Assembly: GCF_000485595.1 (NCBI RefSeq)
Contig: NW_014577590.1
Span: 30,842 to 61,566 of the forward strand
Length of the DNA: 30,725 bases
Source: Priapulus caudatus
Taxonomy: Eukaryota > Priapulida > Priapulimorpha > Priapulimorphida > Priapulidae
Reading direction: 5' to 3'
Position numbers and translations under genes: made by a program. Under the pieces are notes generated by a model. That model ran no database searches and was not told where the DNA came from. It was given only the letters and a program-made list of their open reading frames with translations. Below are positions 19,006-30,400 of the stretch, piece after piece; the first letter of the stretch is position 1; each line of letters begins with the position of its first letter.

Positions 19006-19494
19006 CACAGGCACTATGAAAGCGTTTCAATAAAATATAATGCTAACTAAATGACGAAATCTATTTACTACCAAATTCTTTAATGTTTCTAATACTCTCT
19101 TCCCCTATTATTGGGCGCGACGATTTTCCTGTAAATTCCGGTCCAATGACTACGTGCAACGGTGCAGAACGCATACGCTGGCGGCACCATTGCTTTCGCG
19201 CGCGCGACTGTCGCACGAGCTTACACTAATATATATAGTTAACTAATATACACTAATTACACTAATTATATATAATATATATAGTTATAAACTATCAACA
19301 ACAAACGTGCAACAGTCGCGCCGCGAAAGCAATGGTGCCGGCAGCGTTTGGTTGGACGTAGGATTTGGACGGAATTTATAGGAAACTCGGCAATAATAGG
19401 TGAAAGAGAGTATAGAAACATTAAGAATTTGGTAGTAAATAGATTTCGTATTTAGTTAGCATTATATTTTATTGTAACGCTTCAAGTGCCTGTG
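19006..19494. mobile_element. Foldback MITE, TTTACTACCAAA family, copy 2
   Basis: Nearly the whole 490 bases fold back on themselves around an AT-rich centre (about 19230-19300). Paired blocks are CACAGGCACT, AATAAAATATAATGCTAACT, ATTTACTACCAAATTCTT, CCTATTATTG and GCACCATTGCTTTCGCG. The flanks GTCCAACGC (18998-19006) and GTCCACGC (19495-19502) look like an 8-bp target duplication with one indel, as for hAT elements. No ORF. It shares outer blocks with 5197-5637. Confidence 0.8.
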
Positions 19495-19569
19495 GTCCAC
19501 GCTTACGCCGTGCTGTGGTGACAGAAGCGGAAGATATATCGGAGGAGAACATGCAACGTCTGTTGAATG

Positions 19570-19632
19570 ACTGCTGCTGCTGCTAATGCTCCTGCTGCTA
19601 TCATATGTCATTATCCTCAATCGTTGTTTCCG

Positions 19633-19673
<41 letters not shown>

Positions 19674-19891
19674 GACGTTCCTGTTGACGTTCCTGTTAAC
19701 AGTGTGGTGTTTTTATTGTTGTTGTTGTTGACGTTCCTGTTAACAGGGTGGAGTTTTTATTGTTATTGTTATTATTGTTGTTGTTGTTGTTTCTGTTCTT
19801 GTTCTTGATGTCGTCGTCACTGTTGCTACTGTCGTCATTGTTTTTGTAGTTGTTGTTGTTTTTGTTGTTGTTGTCCTTGTCGTTGTTGTTG

Positions 19892-19951
<60 letters not shown>

Positions 19952-19955
19952 TTGT
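19570..19955 (+). repeat. Trinucleotide repeats: GTT, ATT and a long (CTG)n
   Basis: About 12 GTT units at 19630-19674 are followed by a duplicated block GACGTTCCTGTTAACAGNGT. Mixed GTT/ATT follows, then about 20 CTG units (19889-19948). The poly-Leu, poly-Val and poly-Ala frames are artefacts. Confidence 0.95.
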
Positions 19956-20099
19956 CACTGCCGGTGGAGGCTATACGGTTTTGTTTATGCGGTTTATGTC
20001 TTTATGACCGTTGGTTGCGTGTCGGAAAAGTGATGCGAAGACCGTCATGCGTGCTCACACTCACACGTAGTGGATGTCTACCGAGAATCAGACGATGAC

Positions 20100-20880
20100 T
20101 GCATGCAAATAAGACGGTTCTCAGTTCAACTCATTATACCTGCTGATTGCGTCGCCTCTCCCGCGCCTCGATCCGCCGATAAAACTGCGCACCTTACATA
20201 ATGAAGTCAGGTGCCCGTGAGTAACGCGACAGCGTGACGGCATCAGATATACACACGCACACATAGATACACGGTTAGGCGAACAATTAGTCGTGTGGGC
20301 ACGTGCACTTCCTGGTCCTCCAAGGTCGCCGCGAGCATTGTGTGCGGCGCTGCAAGGTCCTTGTCACTTTCACTCTGCCGATGACGACTGTTGCCGCTGG
20401 TTGGCACGGCGTTTGCGCCGCTGGTAGCGGCAGGCGGAGTGCATCCGTGCCCCGAGGCGGTGCATGCGTCCAACCTTGGTGTGAAACAGAGCGGCGGTGT
20501 AAAACTCCGCCGCGGATGGTTGGCCGGGCTGGCAGCGCCCGCGCTTTCACTCTTTATCGCACGCTTGTGTGGCGAGGCGAGAGAGGGAGGGAGAAAGTGG
20601 AGCAGTGAAAGTTGCGCGCGCGCACTGCCGGGTTTGCTCGCGGGTGGACAATAAAAACATGCCGTTAGCTGTTCTCAAGGTTAGGATACAGGGTGGAGGT
20701 TTTTTTATGCCGTCAGCGATTGAGGCCGCGCGATCTTGCGCGATCTTGCGTGGTCGTGATCGTCTGCGTTGTCGAGCGACGGTGGCGTCGCCATGTGGGC
20801 ATGGGTCACGCAATATAGACATAGGTGCCCGTCAATATATTACGCGATTGAATTTGATATTATGCGATACCTCGTAAATG
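20100..20880. other. CpG-rich block upstream of NR5A
   Basis: GC-rich sequence with frequent CpG (GCGCGCGCGC at 20616, CGCCGCTGG, CGCGCGATC). Several overlapping frames of 80-100 codons are open on both strands, as expected from composition. None has a motif I recognise. A promoter or non-coding 5' exon of NR5A is possible but not shown. Confidence 0.4.
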
Positions 20881-21221
20881 TTCCGAATGCTGTCGCGGTA
20901 TAGCTGAAGTATCCGGTATATACCTGCACGGGAAGTGGATGGATGGCAGGTATTCATAATGTTACACGCAGCTACTGTATTATATGCTGCTAATATTTAT
21001 TGAAAAATCTATCGTGTCTGCGGCCGTGCGCATGTGGCAGCCGCGCGTCCAGCTGGGTGAGGTCGCTTTACACGTGTGGCTCATGAATTTTATAACGTAC
21101 CTGCCTGGCATTCTCGTATAATCGATTTATCGTATTAAATTTCGTATTAAGTATCGTATTAATAATCGATATTATCGTAGTAAATTTTCGCGTTCCCAGC
21201 TATTAACATGGCATACTGTGC

Positions 21222-21252
<31 letters not shown>

Positions 21253-21290
21253 GTTGTTGTTATTCTTTTTATTATTATTATCGTGTTATT
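21222..21290 (+). repeat. ATT microsatellite
   Basis: About ten ATT units, then GTT and further ATT. A related CTG/ACT stretch lies at 21520-21580. Confidence 0.95.
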
Positions 21291-21599
21291 ATTAGTCTTA
21301 TAATCACTGTTAGTGGTCGTGATGGTGTGGTACCATTATTTGTAATAGGAAAAGCTACCTCACTCACTACTAGCTAGCACTGAGTTGTGGTGATACATGT
21401 TTGATTCTAGTTGCTATGGAACGTAGGACCAACGCGATTCTTTCCCAATCCCGTGTGGCAGCTGCTAGGCCCATCATGGGTGGGCTGCATGGTTTTGCAT
21501 GTACCTAGCGAGACTGCTGTTACTGCTACTACGACTACTGCTGCTGCTGCTGCTGCTATTACTACTATTACTACTAGTAATTATTATATTATACTTATA

Positions 21600-22150
21600 T
21601 TACTCTTACTACATCGTAAAAGCATTCAAATACCGGACGATCACAATTAAGTAATCTCTGAAAAATATTGGTACTACCCCTGTAATCTGTACCTAGACTG
21701 TTCCCCTTGGTCGCTCTTGCGATGGTAAATCTATTTTCATTCTGCAATTTCCCGATGAATGCCTCCATGTTAAAATATGGCTCCAATCCTTGTCCATAAA
21801 AAATCCATTCTCATTTACTCTCAGAATGCACCAGTCTGGCTTAAATTTTCTACGAGAGGGGAGGGACACATTATGTTCACTATATATGTGGGATACTAAT
21901 ATCCATTTAGAATACCGGAAACCTAGAAGCTAGTAATCCACTTGGATACAAGATGAAAATTCAAATTTTGGGTCCTATAACTAAAAGAAATTTTAGAAAA
22001 TTAAATGGTGTTTTATATGAACGCTCAGGATTTCTCTCCTGCCTTCATTTCTTTCAAAATTTCGCCTGCAACGCTCGCTAGGCATGGACTCTGAACTGAC
22101 AAATGTTTGAATCACGCATTTTTCCGCTTGTTTGGTCATTCACTGTTCTC
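21600..22150. other. No gene seen
   Basis: Unique AT-rich sequence between two trinucleotide clusters. The frames present are short and without motifs. Confidence 0.45.
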
Positions 22151-22159
22151 GTGTATGTA

Positions 22160-22168
22160 CTACAACTA

Positions 22169-22210
<42 letters not shown>

Positions 22211-22320
22211 TTGCTGCTACTGCTGCTGTTGCTGCTGTTGCTGTTGCTGCTGCTGCTGCTGCCGCGCTGCTGATGCTGCTGCTGCTATTGCTACTACTAC
22301 TACTACCGCTGCTACTGCTT
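22160..22320 (+). repeat. CTG/GTT-rich trinucleotide repeat
   Basis: About 50 triplets of CTG with GTT, CTA and CCG variants. Open in all plus-strand frames as poly-Cys, poly-Ala/Val or poly-Leu, so it is not evidence of a gene. Confidence 0.95.
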
Positions 22321-22502
22321 CTGGCTGTCTCGGCCATGCTGGCTGTTTGGCCACGTCGCTTGCATGCATGCGAGCAGCCATAGATCGGCATAGTCTGAGC
22401 CCAACGCCCACTCACACTCACCAAGTCAAACAAAGTGCAGCTCACAAGCTCCGAGTTGTCCTACATTTCTCCGCATAAAAATTGGGTCACTTTCCTGTCG
22501 CC

Positions 22503-22545
22503 CGCCGCTGCCGCCGCCGCCGCCGCCGCCGCTGCTGCTGCTGCT
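22503..22545 (+). repeat. CCG/CTG trinucleotide repeat
   Basis: About eight CCG units, then several CTG units. Confidence 0.9.
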
Positions 22546-22794
22546 CCCTCCCTTTCACAGCACAGCGTGCACGGAGTGGGTAGATTACTGAGCGACATTG
22601 GTCACGCATCGCGGCGGGTAAGGTCCTTGGGCTTTTCAAAAATGACCAAACATACCTGCACGGGCAGCACAATGGGGTACTCTGCGCATCTCCCGGAAGA
22701 GCAGGTAGCGGTATTTAGAATTACTTCCGTATATCCGCATACTCAGATATTAATCCACATGTTACCAGGAGTAAGCTAATATAGGTCCTATATA

Positions 22795-22829
22795 ATCAGG
22801 AGTCTATCAATTATTGATAGACTCCTGAT
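22795..22829. repeat. Perfect 35-bp palindrome
   Basis: 17-bp arms (ATCAGGAGTCTATCAAT and its complement) around a single T. AT-rich repeats with TATA and AATATA follow to about 22900. It lies about 800 bases upstream of the NR5A coding start. Confidence 0.95.
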
Positions 22830-22899
22830 ATAATCATATAATAATATATGATATATAATATAATCTATATAATAATATAAATATAGGTAATATAGATCC

Positions 22900-23639
22900 T
22901 ATATGATCTTACTGTTGTTACCCATACTCGGATAGTAAGGTCCAAATGAAACATTTAAGATTTAAAAAATAATCAGATTGTAGACAACTCGCTATAAATC
23001 TGAACGAAATATACATATATGGCTGTAACCAGATAGTCTGTGAGGATACATACGTCCTTGTAAGGGTAAAATGGGATTTCACACTCTCGTGTAAATTTAC
23101 AAGTTGCAAATCGGAACTATATATTATATCAATTTTGTATTTTCTCGATTCAAGTATTCGAGTGGTGTGATCTGATGCTCGTTGATCTTAGCACAGACAT
23201 GATCTCATGGCTCGATCAAGGTGTGTTGTCACGCTTGGCATAGTGTGCAGAAGAAAAATTGCGGTAGTGTGCGTTTAAGTGTGCCCTTCACCTAGATCGC
23301 GAAACTAGGCTAGTGGGATACCTACACATAACAATGGGCATTGAAAAGCGATCCGTACGCGGTGCGATTGTTAGCTAAATCAGTTTCACTTTTACGCGCG
23401 AGCTGGGCAGATGCAGCGGCCACTTTCTCTTTCACTTGGTCACCAGTGTCACTTCATCGTTGTCGTAGCAGCACGCGTGAGCGTGGACACACACTCCGCC
23501 TCACCCCGCTGTCTTGTCGTTTGCGCACAAGTAGAGTCAGCCGCACGTTTCCTTGCATGCCAGCATCAACACTCTACCTTCTGGCCTCATCCCCTGCGTG
23601 CGAGCTCCCAGTCCTCGTCTCTCTATATCCCGCGCTGCG
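22900..23639. other. NR5A 5' region
   Basis: Bases 23340-23639 are GC-richer than the preceding 500 and are probably 5' UTR or promoter. An in-frame stop at 23532-23534 shows it is not translated in the NR5A frame as drawn. No reliable TATA box or initiator was identified. Confidence 0.4.
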
Positions 23640-24234
23640 ATGTTCCCGACGGAAAATGCGCTAGCGCTTTGTGCGCCGGACTTGCAGAACGCGGCGCCGT
23701 ACCACGCGTTCAACGCTGACATGCCCACGCAGCAGCAGCTTGACTGCACCTTCCAGGATCTCGACTACAACGGGGCCGCCCCGTACACGTACGACACCGT
23801 CGACCACGGACATGCCGACTCAATGTTGGTTATTCCTGCAGGCGGCTCTGCGTCCAACATGGTGAAAGCACCACTGGCGATGCAGCAGGAGTACGCATTC
23901 GAGCCGTTTGTTCACACGCCGCCACCGGATGCGATGACATTCGGCGACCCACACCACCACCGGCACCACCTCCACCACCACCATCATGCCGCAGCCATCG
24001 ACATCAAGGGGGACCTCGACGAGCTGTGTCCCGTCTGTGGCGACGTCGTCAGCGGCTACCACTACGGCCTGTTGACGTGCGAGTCGTGCAAGGGCTTCTT
24101 CAAGCGCACTGTGCAGAACAAGAAGGTTTATTCGTGCGCCATCGAGAAGAAGTGCGTCATCGATAAGCAGCAGCGCAAGCGGTGTCCCTACTGCCGCTTC
24201 CAGAAGTGCATCGAGGTCGGCATGAAGCTGGAAG
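23640..24234 (+). CDS. NR5A (ftz-f1): NR5A/FTZ-F1 nuclear receptor, exon with N-terminus and both zinc fingers
   Basis: The product is an orphan nuclear receptor that binds DNA as a monomer. The first in-frame ATG is 23640 (G at -3), and an in-frame TAG at 23532-23534 closes the frame upstream. The N-terminal 127 residues have an acidic stretch rich in Asp and Tyr (about 44-70) and a His tract (105-116). The C4 zinc fingers follow: Cys130, 133, 147, 150, then Cys166, 172, 182, 185. The P-box is CESCKG (147-152), which reads AGGTCA half-sites. NKKVYSC (160-166) and [13 protein letters not shown] are the NR5A pattern, and NKKVY is as in insect FTZ-F1. Both fingers sit in one exon. The exon ends in MKLE plus one base at the donor GTGCGT. 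Earlier alternative 5' exons, known in FTZ-F1 genes, cannot be excluded. Confidence 0.96.
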
Positions 24235-24447
24235 GTGCGTGCAAATTGCGTGTGCGTGCACGTGTGTGTGTGTGTGTGTGCGTGCGTTTGTACGTGTGTA
24301 CGTGCGTGCGTGCGTGCGTGTGTGCGTGTGTACGTGCAAATTGCATGTTTGTGCACGTGTGTGTGCGTGCATGCGTGTGCGTGCGTGCGTGCGTGCGTGT
24401 GTTTGTGCACGTGTATGTGCGTGCGTGCGTGCGTGTGCGTACATGTG

Positions 24448-24487
<40 letters not shown>

Positions 24488-26729
24488 GGATGTCTCTCAG
24501 TGGTTGTAGGGGAATGGAATATGTGGGTGTATAGATGAATAGGGGAAAGGACAATCGGTGTAGGAGATGCCGAGGGCCTTGCAGTCGTGGTTGTCAGTCG
24601 TGAGTTGTTCACTTACTATGTCGTGTGCATGTGTGTGTTATTTTCTCAAGGTTGTCACGGTGTGAGGACGTTAAAAAGATATGCTGGAGGAGTGTCTAGC
24701 TAATTTAGGCGTAATGGGGGTATGTGGAAGGAAACATCGTATCTGAGGAAATGGAGGAGGCTATATAGGTTAAGATGTATCGGAACTGTGTTTGTTTAGA
24801 GTCTGCCCAACGAAATGTAGAAGGGAGATTAGATGTGTGGGGGAACTGTGTTGCCGTTGCGATGATGATATACTCAAAGAATGGTTGGAGGCCGAGGTTA
24901 GGTTGACGTTCTTGTGTGCGGTTAGCCAATGAATGAGACGCCGTGGAACAATCTGTTGGCCACAATATTGTACGATGTGGTTTGTTAGTTTTACTTAGGC
25001 GTATTGTGTGGCACAGATGTTAGTGTTCGGTAGTAATGTCAGGCGGTTAGTTTACTTTGCCAGTAAGTGTGGTGATGTTGCACTGTTGGGTGTAATGTCG
25101 GTGATAGATTGTTTGTGTGTCATGTAACAAGGTTAGAAATTAACTGCGGCATGCCCGATTCAACTACTTGCTGGCAGTGAAAAGGGCAGCAGCAAAGTTT
25201 ATCTCACCCAGCAGGCCAGAATCTTTGGTGCGTTGTTTTATATTGGTGTATTAGAATATCTTGGCCCCAGCAGCAAGCATTGACTGCTGACGTTGGAAAG
25301 CAAATAGCTAGCCTGACATCTTGCCACCTTTGTAGGCAGCGAAACTGCCTGGCTTGCTGCCCCTCCCCCCCTGAATTATTGAAACCTATCTGTTTGTGTC
25401 GCTTGCTGTTTGCAGGTTTGCTGTAACGTGGGTGGTTAGCGTAGACATTATTTGGCCGGTCAGTCATTATTGAGACCATAGTAGGCGCTGCCACTTCATG
25501 ACAATGTGTTTGTCACTGCAGCGGGCCACCGATGCCCAGACACTGGGCGCCCACAGCTAGGGTCTTAAGAAAGTAGAAGCACGAAGGAATAAAATCTCAA
25601 GTGAGTGATAAGAAAGAGGCACGCTGTGCATGCTTAGGGGGGTCTGGGTGGCATGCCCCCCCTGAAAATTTTTGACGTCTAGTGGAAATGGCAATCTGAT
25701 TGAGTCTGGTGCGAGAGAGACTTTGAACAAAACCCTGTAGAAACAACATTTTTAACCCAAAATTTACTGGAACAGCACTGTGCCCCTTCCTAGGCTTTCT
25801 AATTCTGCGGCGCCACTGGCCGAGTGATGGAAAGCACGTTTCGATTATGATATTCAGCGACCAACTCTGTTCCACACGTCTTGTCTCGCAACTAGCAGCA
25901 CCACGTAGTTGCATTACGAGTTTAAATCATATCCAGACTGTGTTCCAACTAACAATGTTCATCACCAAAGATAGTACAAGATATCGCCAGCCATCAAAGA
26001 AATATGACTTTAAGAAAAAAATCCATCAAATATATTAATATGATGAAAGTCTTTATACCGCCGGCAGCGAAGTTGAAGGCGGTTTATAGAGTCATCTTAC
26101 GATTGGTCGGTTGGGCGGGGGGCGGGCGCTCAGGCAGTCGGCTCGGCGGTCGTCTTGCCCAAAATGTGATGGCGCCAACTACTTCCACAGTTTTCAGGGA
26201 TTCCAATCAACTTTCAGACACTTGCATCACCATGAGTGTAAGATGTACCGTGACATATTTTGTCTGTGTGTGTTGTCAAGGCGTGGCCATGAAACCTATC
26301 TCATCTCTTTTGGTCTCTTTTTTTAATTCATCATATTTTTTGTGACTTCTGTGTATTCTTTAACTCATAATATACGCCACACCTTGCCTTCCATTTCCCT
26401 CTGGTAAAAGCGGTATTGCGGGGTATTAATCACTAATCAGTGATAAACTCTAATCTAGTTAAGTTTGCCAAGCTAATATACGACATGATTACATGTCATT
26501 CATTTGTTTTTTGTCAGTAATTTCGGGTTTTAATGAAACAAATGGTTAATTAATTATTGCTTCTAAAATAATAAATCAATCTACTACAGGCTTAATATAG
26601 CAAAACCCTTTTTCTAGCTAAGCATTGCTTTTTATATATATCAAGTATCCTCACGATGTGCCAATTATATGTTCGTTTTTGCGATGGTCCACACGTGACG
26701 AGGGTCCGTCCGTCTGTTTGTGCTTGCAG
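24235..26729 (+). other. NR5A intron between zinc fingers and FTZ-F1 box
   Basis: This 2495-base intron has the donor GTGCGT and the acceptor TTGCAG in phase 1, inside the Ala codon of MKLEA. The first 250 bases are an alternating GT/GC tract. The rest is unremarkable unique sequence except for a C/G-run hairpin around 25636-25670. I saw no convincing exon in it. An open frame at 25847-26038 and others nearby have no recognisable motif. Confidence 0.85.
24236..24487 (+). repeat. Alternating purine-pyrimidine (GT/GC) tract at the NR5A donor site
   Basis: The tract is built of GTGT, GCGT and GTAC steps with few interruptions, ending in about 30 bases of pure GT. It begins within the donor GTGCGT itself. 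Long reading frames on either strand here (Cys-Val-Arg or His-Thr rich) are products of the repeat. Confidence 0.95.
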
Positions 26730-27378
26730 CGGTCCGGCCGGACCGGATGCGCGGCGGACGCAACAAGTTCGGTCCGATGTACAAGCGTGATCGCGCACGC
26801 AAGATGCAGGTGAAGAGGCGGATGCTGGCGGCGAAGATGGGCGGCATGTGTCAGTACGACGGGACGCTCACGCTGACGGCGACGCGGCGGCGGCCTCCGC
26901 CGCCATGGCGGCAGGACATCAAGCGGACCTATCACAGCTGCAGCAGCTCACGTCGACCCAACGTTCACCTGGCGCCCGACTCCTCCTCCGCAACCACACT
27001 CAACGACCACTACGCCAACCACCAACACCACCACAACAACAACACAACAACACAACACAGCAGCCGGCCACCGATGCACGACGACCTCTACCGGGGCGCG
27101 CCAAGTCGTCGTGGGACTACTTTCCGGTGTGCAGACGGCCGCTGCGTACGCCACCGCCTCATCATCGAAGCTTCGCGAGAACGCCGCGGACGACAAGCTT
27201 ATGGCGCGATTCGCTGTTCAGCATCACTCTACTCGCAGACGTACGCGGCGGACACCGGGCGCAGGACACAGCGGACGCCGGGCTCGAACGTTTGGCTGCA
27301 CTGTGCCGCGTGCTCGACAACAGCCTGTTCTCGCTCGTCGAGTGGGCACGCCGCTCACACTTCTTCAAGGATCTTAAG
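26730..27378 (+). CDS. NR5A (ftz-f1): NR5A/FTZ-F1 nuclear receptor, exon with FTZ-F1 box, hinge and start of ligand-binding domain; two apparent frameshifts
   Basis: The exon starts after the acceptor TTGCAG at 26729 and completes the split Ala codon. It reads [20 protein letters not shown] and then RDRARK, the T/A box (FTZ-F1 box) found only in NR5 receptors, which contacts the three bases 5' of the half-site. The hinge that follows is low-complexity (Gln, His, Asn, Thr rich). At the other end, in a different frame (27199-27378), [27 protein letters not shown] and FFKDLK match the start of the ligand-binding domain, closest to FTZ-F1 (CKVLDQNLFSQVDWAR.TVFFKDLK). It ends in phase 0 at the donor GTGGGT (27379). 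Joining the two frames needs extra single bases near 27173 and 27195, probably assembly errors. The reading frame of the hinge is uncertain. The remaining ligand-binding domain lies beyond the window. Confidence 0.9.
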
Positions 27379-27419
27379 GTGGGTAGGGGGTCGTATTGGA
27401 GGGTCGTGTGGCGTTAGTG

Positions 27420-30400
27420 GCAGGGGTGAGGCAGGTGTTGATGATGAGCGGCTTGGGGGGGGGGAAGGTGTGATCGATGATGGGGATGAGCGTAGGGTGT
27501 GATGAGGATGGATGAGGTAGGGCGGTGATTGAGTGATGGCGATGAGGTTTAGGGTGCTGATGATGATGGGATGAGGGAGGTGTTGATGATGATGGGATGG
27601 GTAGGGTGTGATGATGAATGTGGGATTGAGGTAGGGTGTGATGATGGTGGGAGAGTAGGGTGTGATTGAGTGATGGATGAGGTTGGGGGTGTCGATGATG
27701 GGGGATGAGTAGGGGTGTGGTGTGATGGTGCGGAATGCAGGTTAGGCGTGTGATGATGGGGGGGATGAGGTTAGGAGCGTGTGAAATGATGATTATGGGA
27801 TGAGGTAAGGCAGTTGGATGATGATGGGATGAGGTAGGACTGCTGATGAATGAATGGATGAGGTAGGGGGGGATGCATGATGAGGGGATGAGGTAGCCGG
27901 TGCTGATGATGGTCTGGGATGAGGTAGGGTGTATGTGATGATGATGAGTGGGATGGGTAGGGTGTGTGATGGTGGATGAGGCTAGGGGGGATGATGCGTC
28001 GGTGATGAGGTAGGGTATGATGATGGTGGGGTTATGAGGTAGGGTGATGAATGATGATGCGATGTTCAGGTAGGGTGCTGATGATGATGGGATGAGGTAG
28101 GGTTGTGATTGATGATCGGTGGGATGAGGCTAGGGTGTGATGATGATGCATGGGTGATGAGTAGGTGTGATGATGATGGGATGAGGTAGGGTAGTGATGA
28201 TGGTGGGATGGGTAGGACTGTGATGATGATGCGGATGAGGAGGGTGTGATGATGCATGAGGATGAGGTAGGGTGTGATGATGATTCGGTGGGATGAGTAG
28301 GGGTGATGATGGTGATGAGGTAGGGTGGGCTGATGATGCATGGTTGCGGATGAGGTAGGGTGTGCATGATGGTGGGATGAGGTAGGCGTGTGATGCATGC
28401 ATGGCATTGAGGTAGGGTGTGATAATGATTGACTGCGGATTGAGGTATTGGGTGCTTGATGATGGTGGGATGCAGGTAGGGTGTGATGATGATGGGATGA
28501 GGTAGGGTGTGATCGATGCCATGGGGGGATGAGGTGACCTAGAGGGTTTGATGATGATGGGATGAGGTTAGGGTGTGATGATGCATGGTGCGGATGAGGG
28601 AGGGAGCTGTGCATGATGATGGGATGAGGTAGGGTGCTGATGATTGCATGGTGGGATGAGGTAGGGTGTGATGATGTGTGGGATGAGGTCTAGGTGATGT
28701 GATGATGATGGGATGAGGTAGGAGTGTGATGATGATGGGATGGGTAGGGTTGATGATGATGGGCATGAGTTAGGGTGTGAATGATGATCGGTGGCGATGA
28801 GGGGCGATATGATGATGATGGGAGAGTAGGGTGTGATGATGGGTGGGATGAGCGGTAGGTATGATGATGATGCGGATGAGCGTAGGGTGTGATGAATGGT
28901 GGGGATGAGTTATGGGTGTGATGATGATGCGTGGGATGCAGGTAGCGGGCTGTGATGATGATGGGATGAGGATAGATGTGATGATGATGGGTCATTGAGT
29001 AGGGTGTTGATGATGAATGGGGATAGGTAGGGTGTTTGATGATGATGGTGAGTGATGCGAGAATGAGGGTAGGGTGTTGCATGATGCGTGGGATGAGATA
29101 GGGTTCGTGATCGATGGTGGGATTGGGTAGGGTGTGATGATGCATGGGATGAGGTAGCGGTGTGATGATGGTGGGATGAGTTAGGTTCGTGTGCATGGTG
29201 GTGGGATGAGTAGGGGTGTGATCGGTGCGTGGGATGAGGTAGGTGTGATCGATGCGTGCTGGTGGAGTTTAGCGTTTGTGATGATGATGGGATGAGGTAG
29301 GGTGTGATGATGGATGTTGCGATGAGGGTGGGCTGTGATGATGATGGGATGACATGTAGCATAGGGCAGCTGGTAATGATTGGCTCGGATGAGGGTTAGG
29401 GTGTGATGATGATGGGATGGAGGTACTGGGTGTGATGATGGTGGCATGAGGTCTAGCGGTTGATGATGATGGTGGATGAGGTGTAGGGTGTGATGGAGGC
29501 GTGGGATGCCAGGTTAGGGTGTGATGATGCCATGGTGGATGAGGAGGGTAGGGCCGGATGTGATGGTGATGGCGATGAGGTAGAGGTGTGATGGCATTCG
29601 GTGGGATGACGGTAGGTTGTGATGATGATGGGTGCGGATGAGGGTAGGAGTGTGATGATGTGGCGATGAGGTAGGTGTGATGGTTGTGGGATGAGGTAGG
29701 GTGTGATCGTGTGGGCATGAGTATACGGCGTGTTGATAGATGCTGGCGATGAGCGTAGGGCGTGTGATGACTGATGGGATGAGGTAGGGTTGTGTGATGA
29801 TGGGGATGAGGTAGGGTGCTGCTGATGATCGCGTGGGATGAGCGGCTAGGGCTGTATGATGCCGTGCGCGAATATGAGAGGTGTGATGAGGTGGGATGAG
29901 GTAGGGTGTTTGATGCATGATGGTTGGACTGAGGTAGGGGCGGTATGATGATGGGCATGAGGTAGGGATGTGATGATGATGGGATGAGGTAGGGCTGTGA
30001 TGGATGCATGTGGGATGAGGTAGGGGTGTGATGATGATGATGAGCGATGCACGCGCTTAGGGTTCGTGATGACTGATGATGGATGAGGTTAGGTCGTGTG
30101 ATGATGAATGGGATGAGCGTAGGGTGCTGATGATGACCGGGATGAGCGTAGCGGTGTGAAATGATGATGGATGAGGTAGGGTTGTGGTGATTCGATGCCG
30201 GATGACCACCAATTTCCACTGTAGGGTGTGATGATGATGAGGATGAGCGTAGGGTGTTGATGATGCATGATGGGATGAGGTAGGGTGTGATGCATGATGA
30301 TGGGATGAGGTAGGTGCTGATGATGGTGGGATGAGTGGGATGTGTGATGATGATGGGATGAGTAGGGTGTGATGATGATGGATGAGGTTAGAGGTGTGAT

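Noticed and set aside
20287-20877. Overlapping frames in the CpG-rich block upstream of NR5A
   Set aside because: Open on both strands because of GC content; no domain or start context supports any of them.
22107-22478. Poly-Cys and poly-Ala/Val frames
   Set aside because: Products of the CTG repeat, open in all three frames.
23820-24612. Minus-strand frames of 150-244 codons over the NR5A zinc-finger exon and GT tract
   Set aside because: Antisense to a clear nuclear receptor exon and to a GT/AC repeat; no motif of their own.
28032-30295. Long minus-strand frames rich in His, Pro, Ser and Ile
   Set aside because: They are direct translations of the minisatellite; all frames stay open because the repeat rarely forms stops on that strand.
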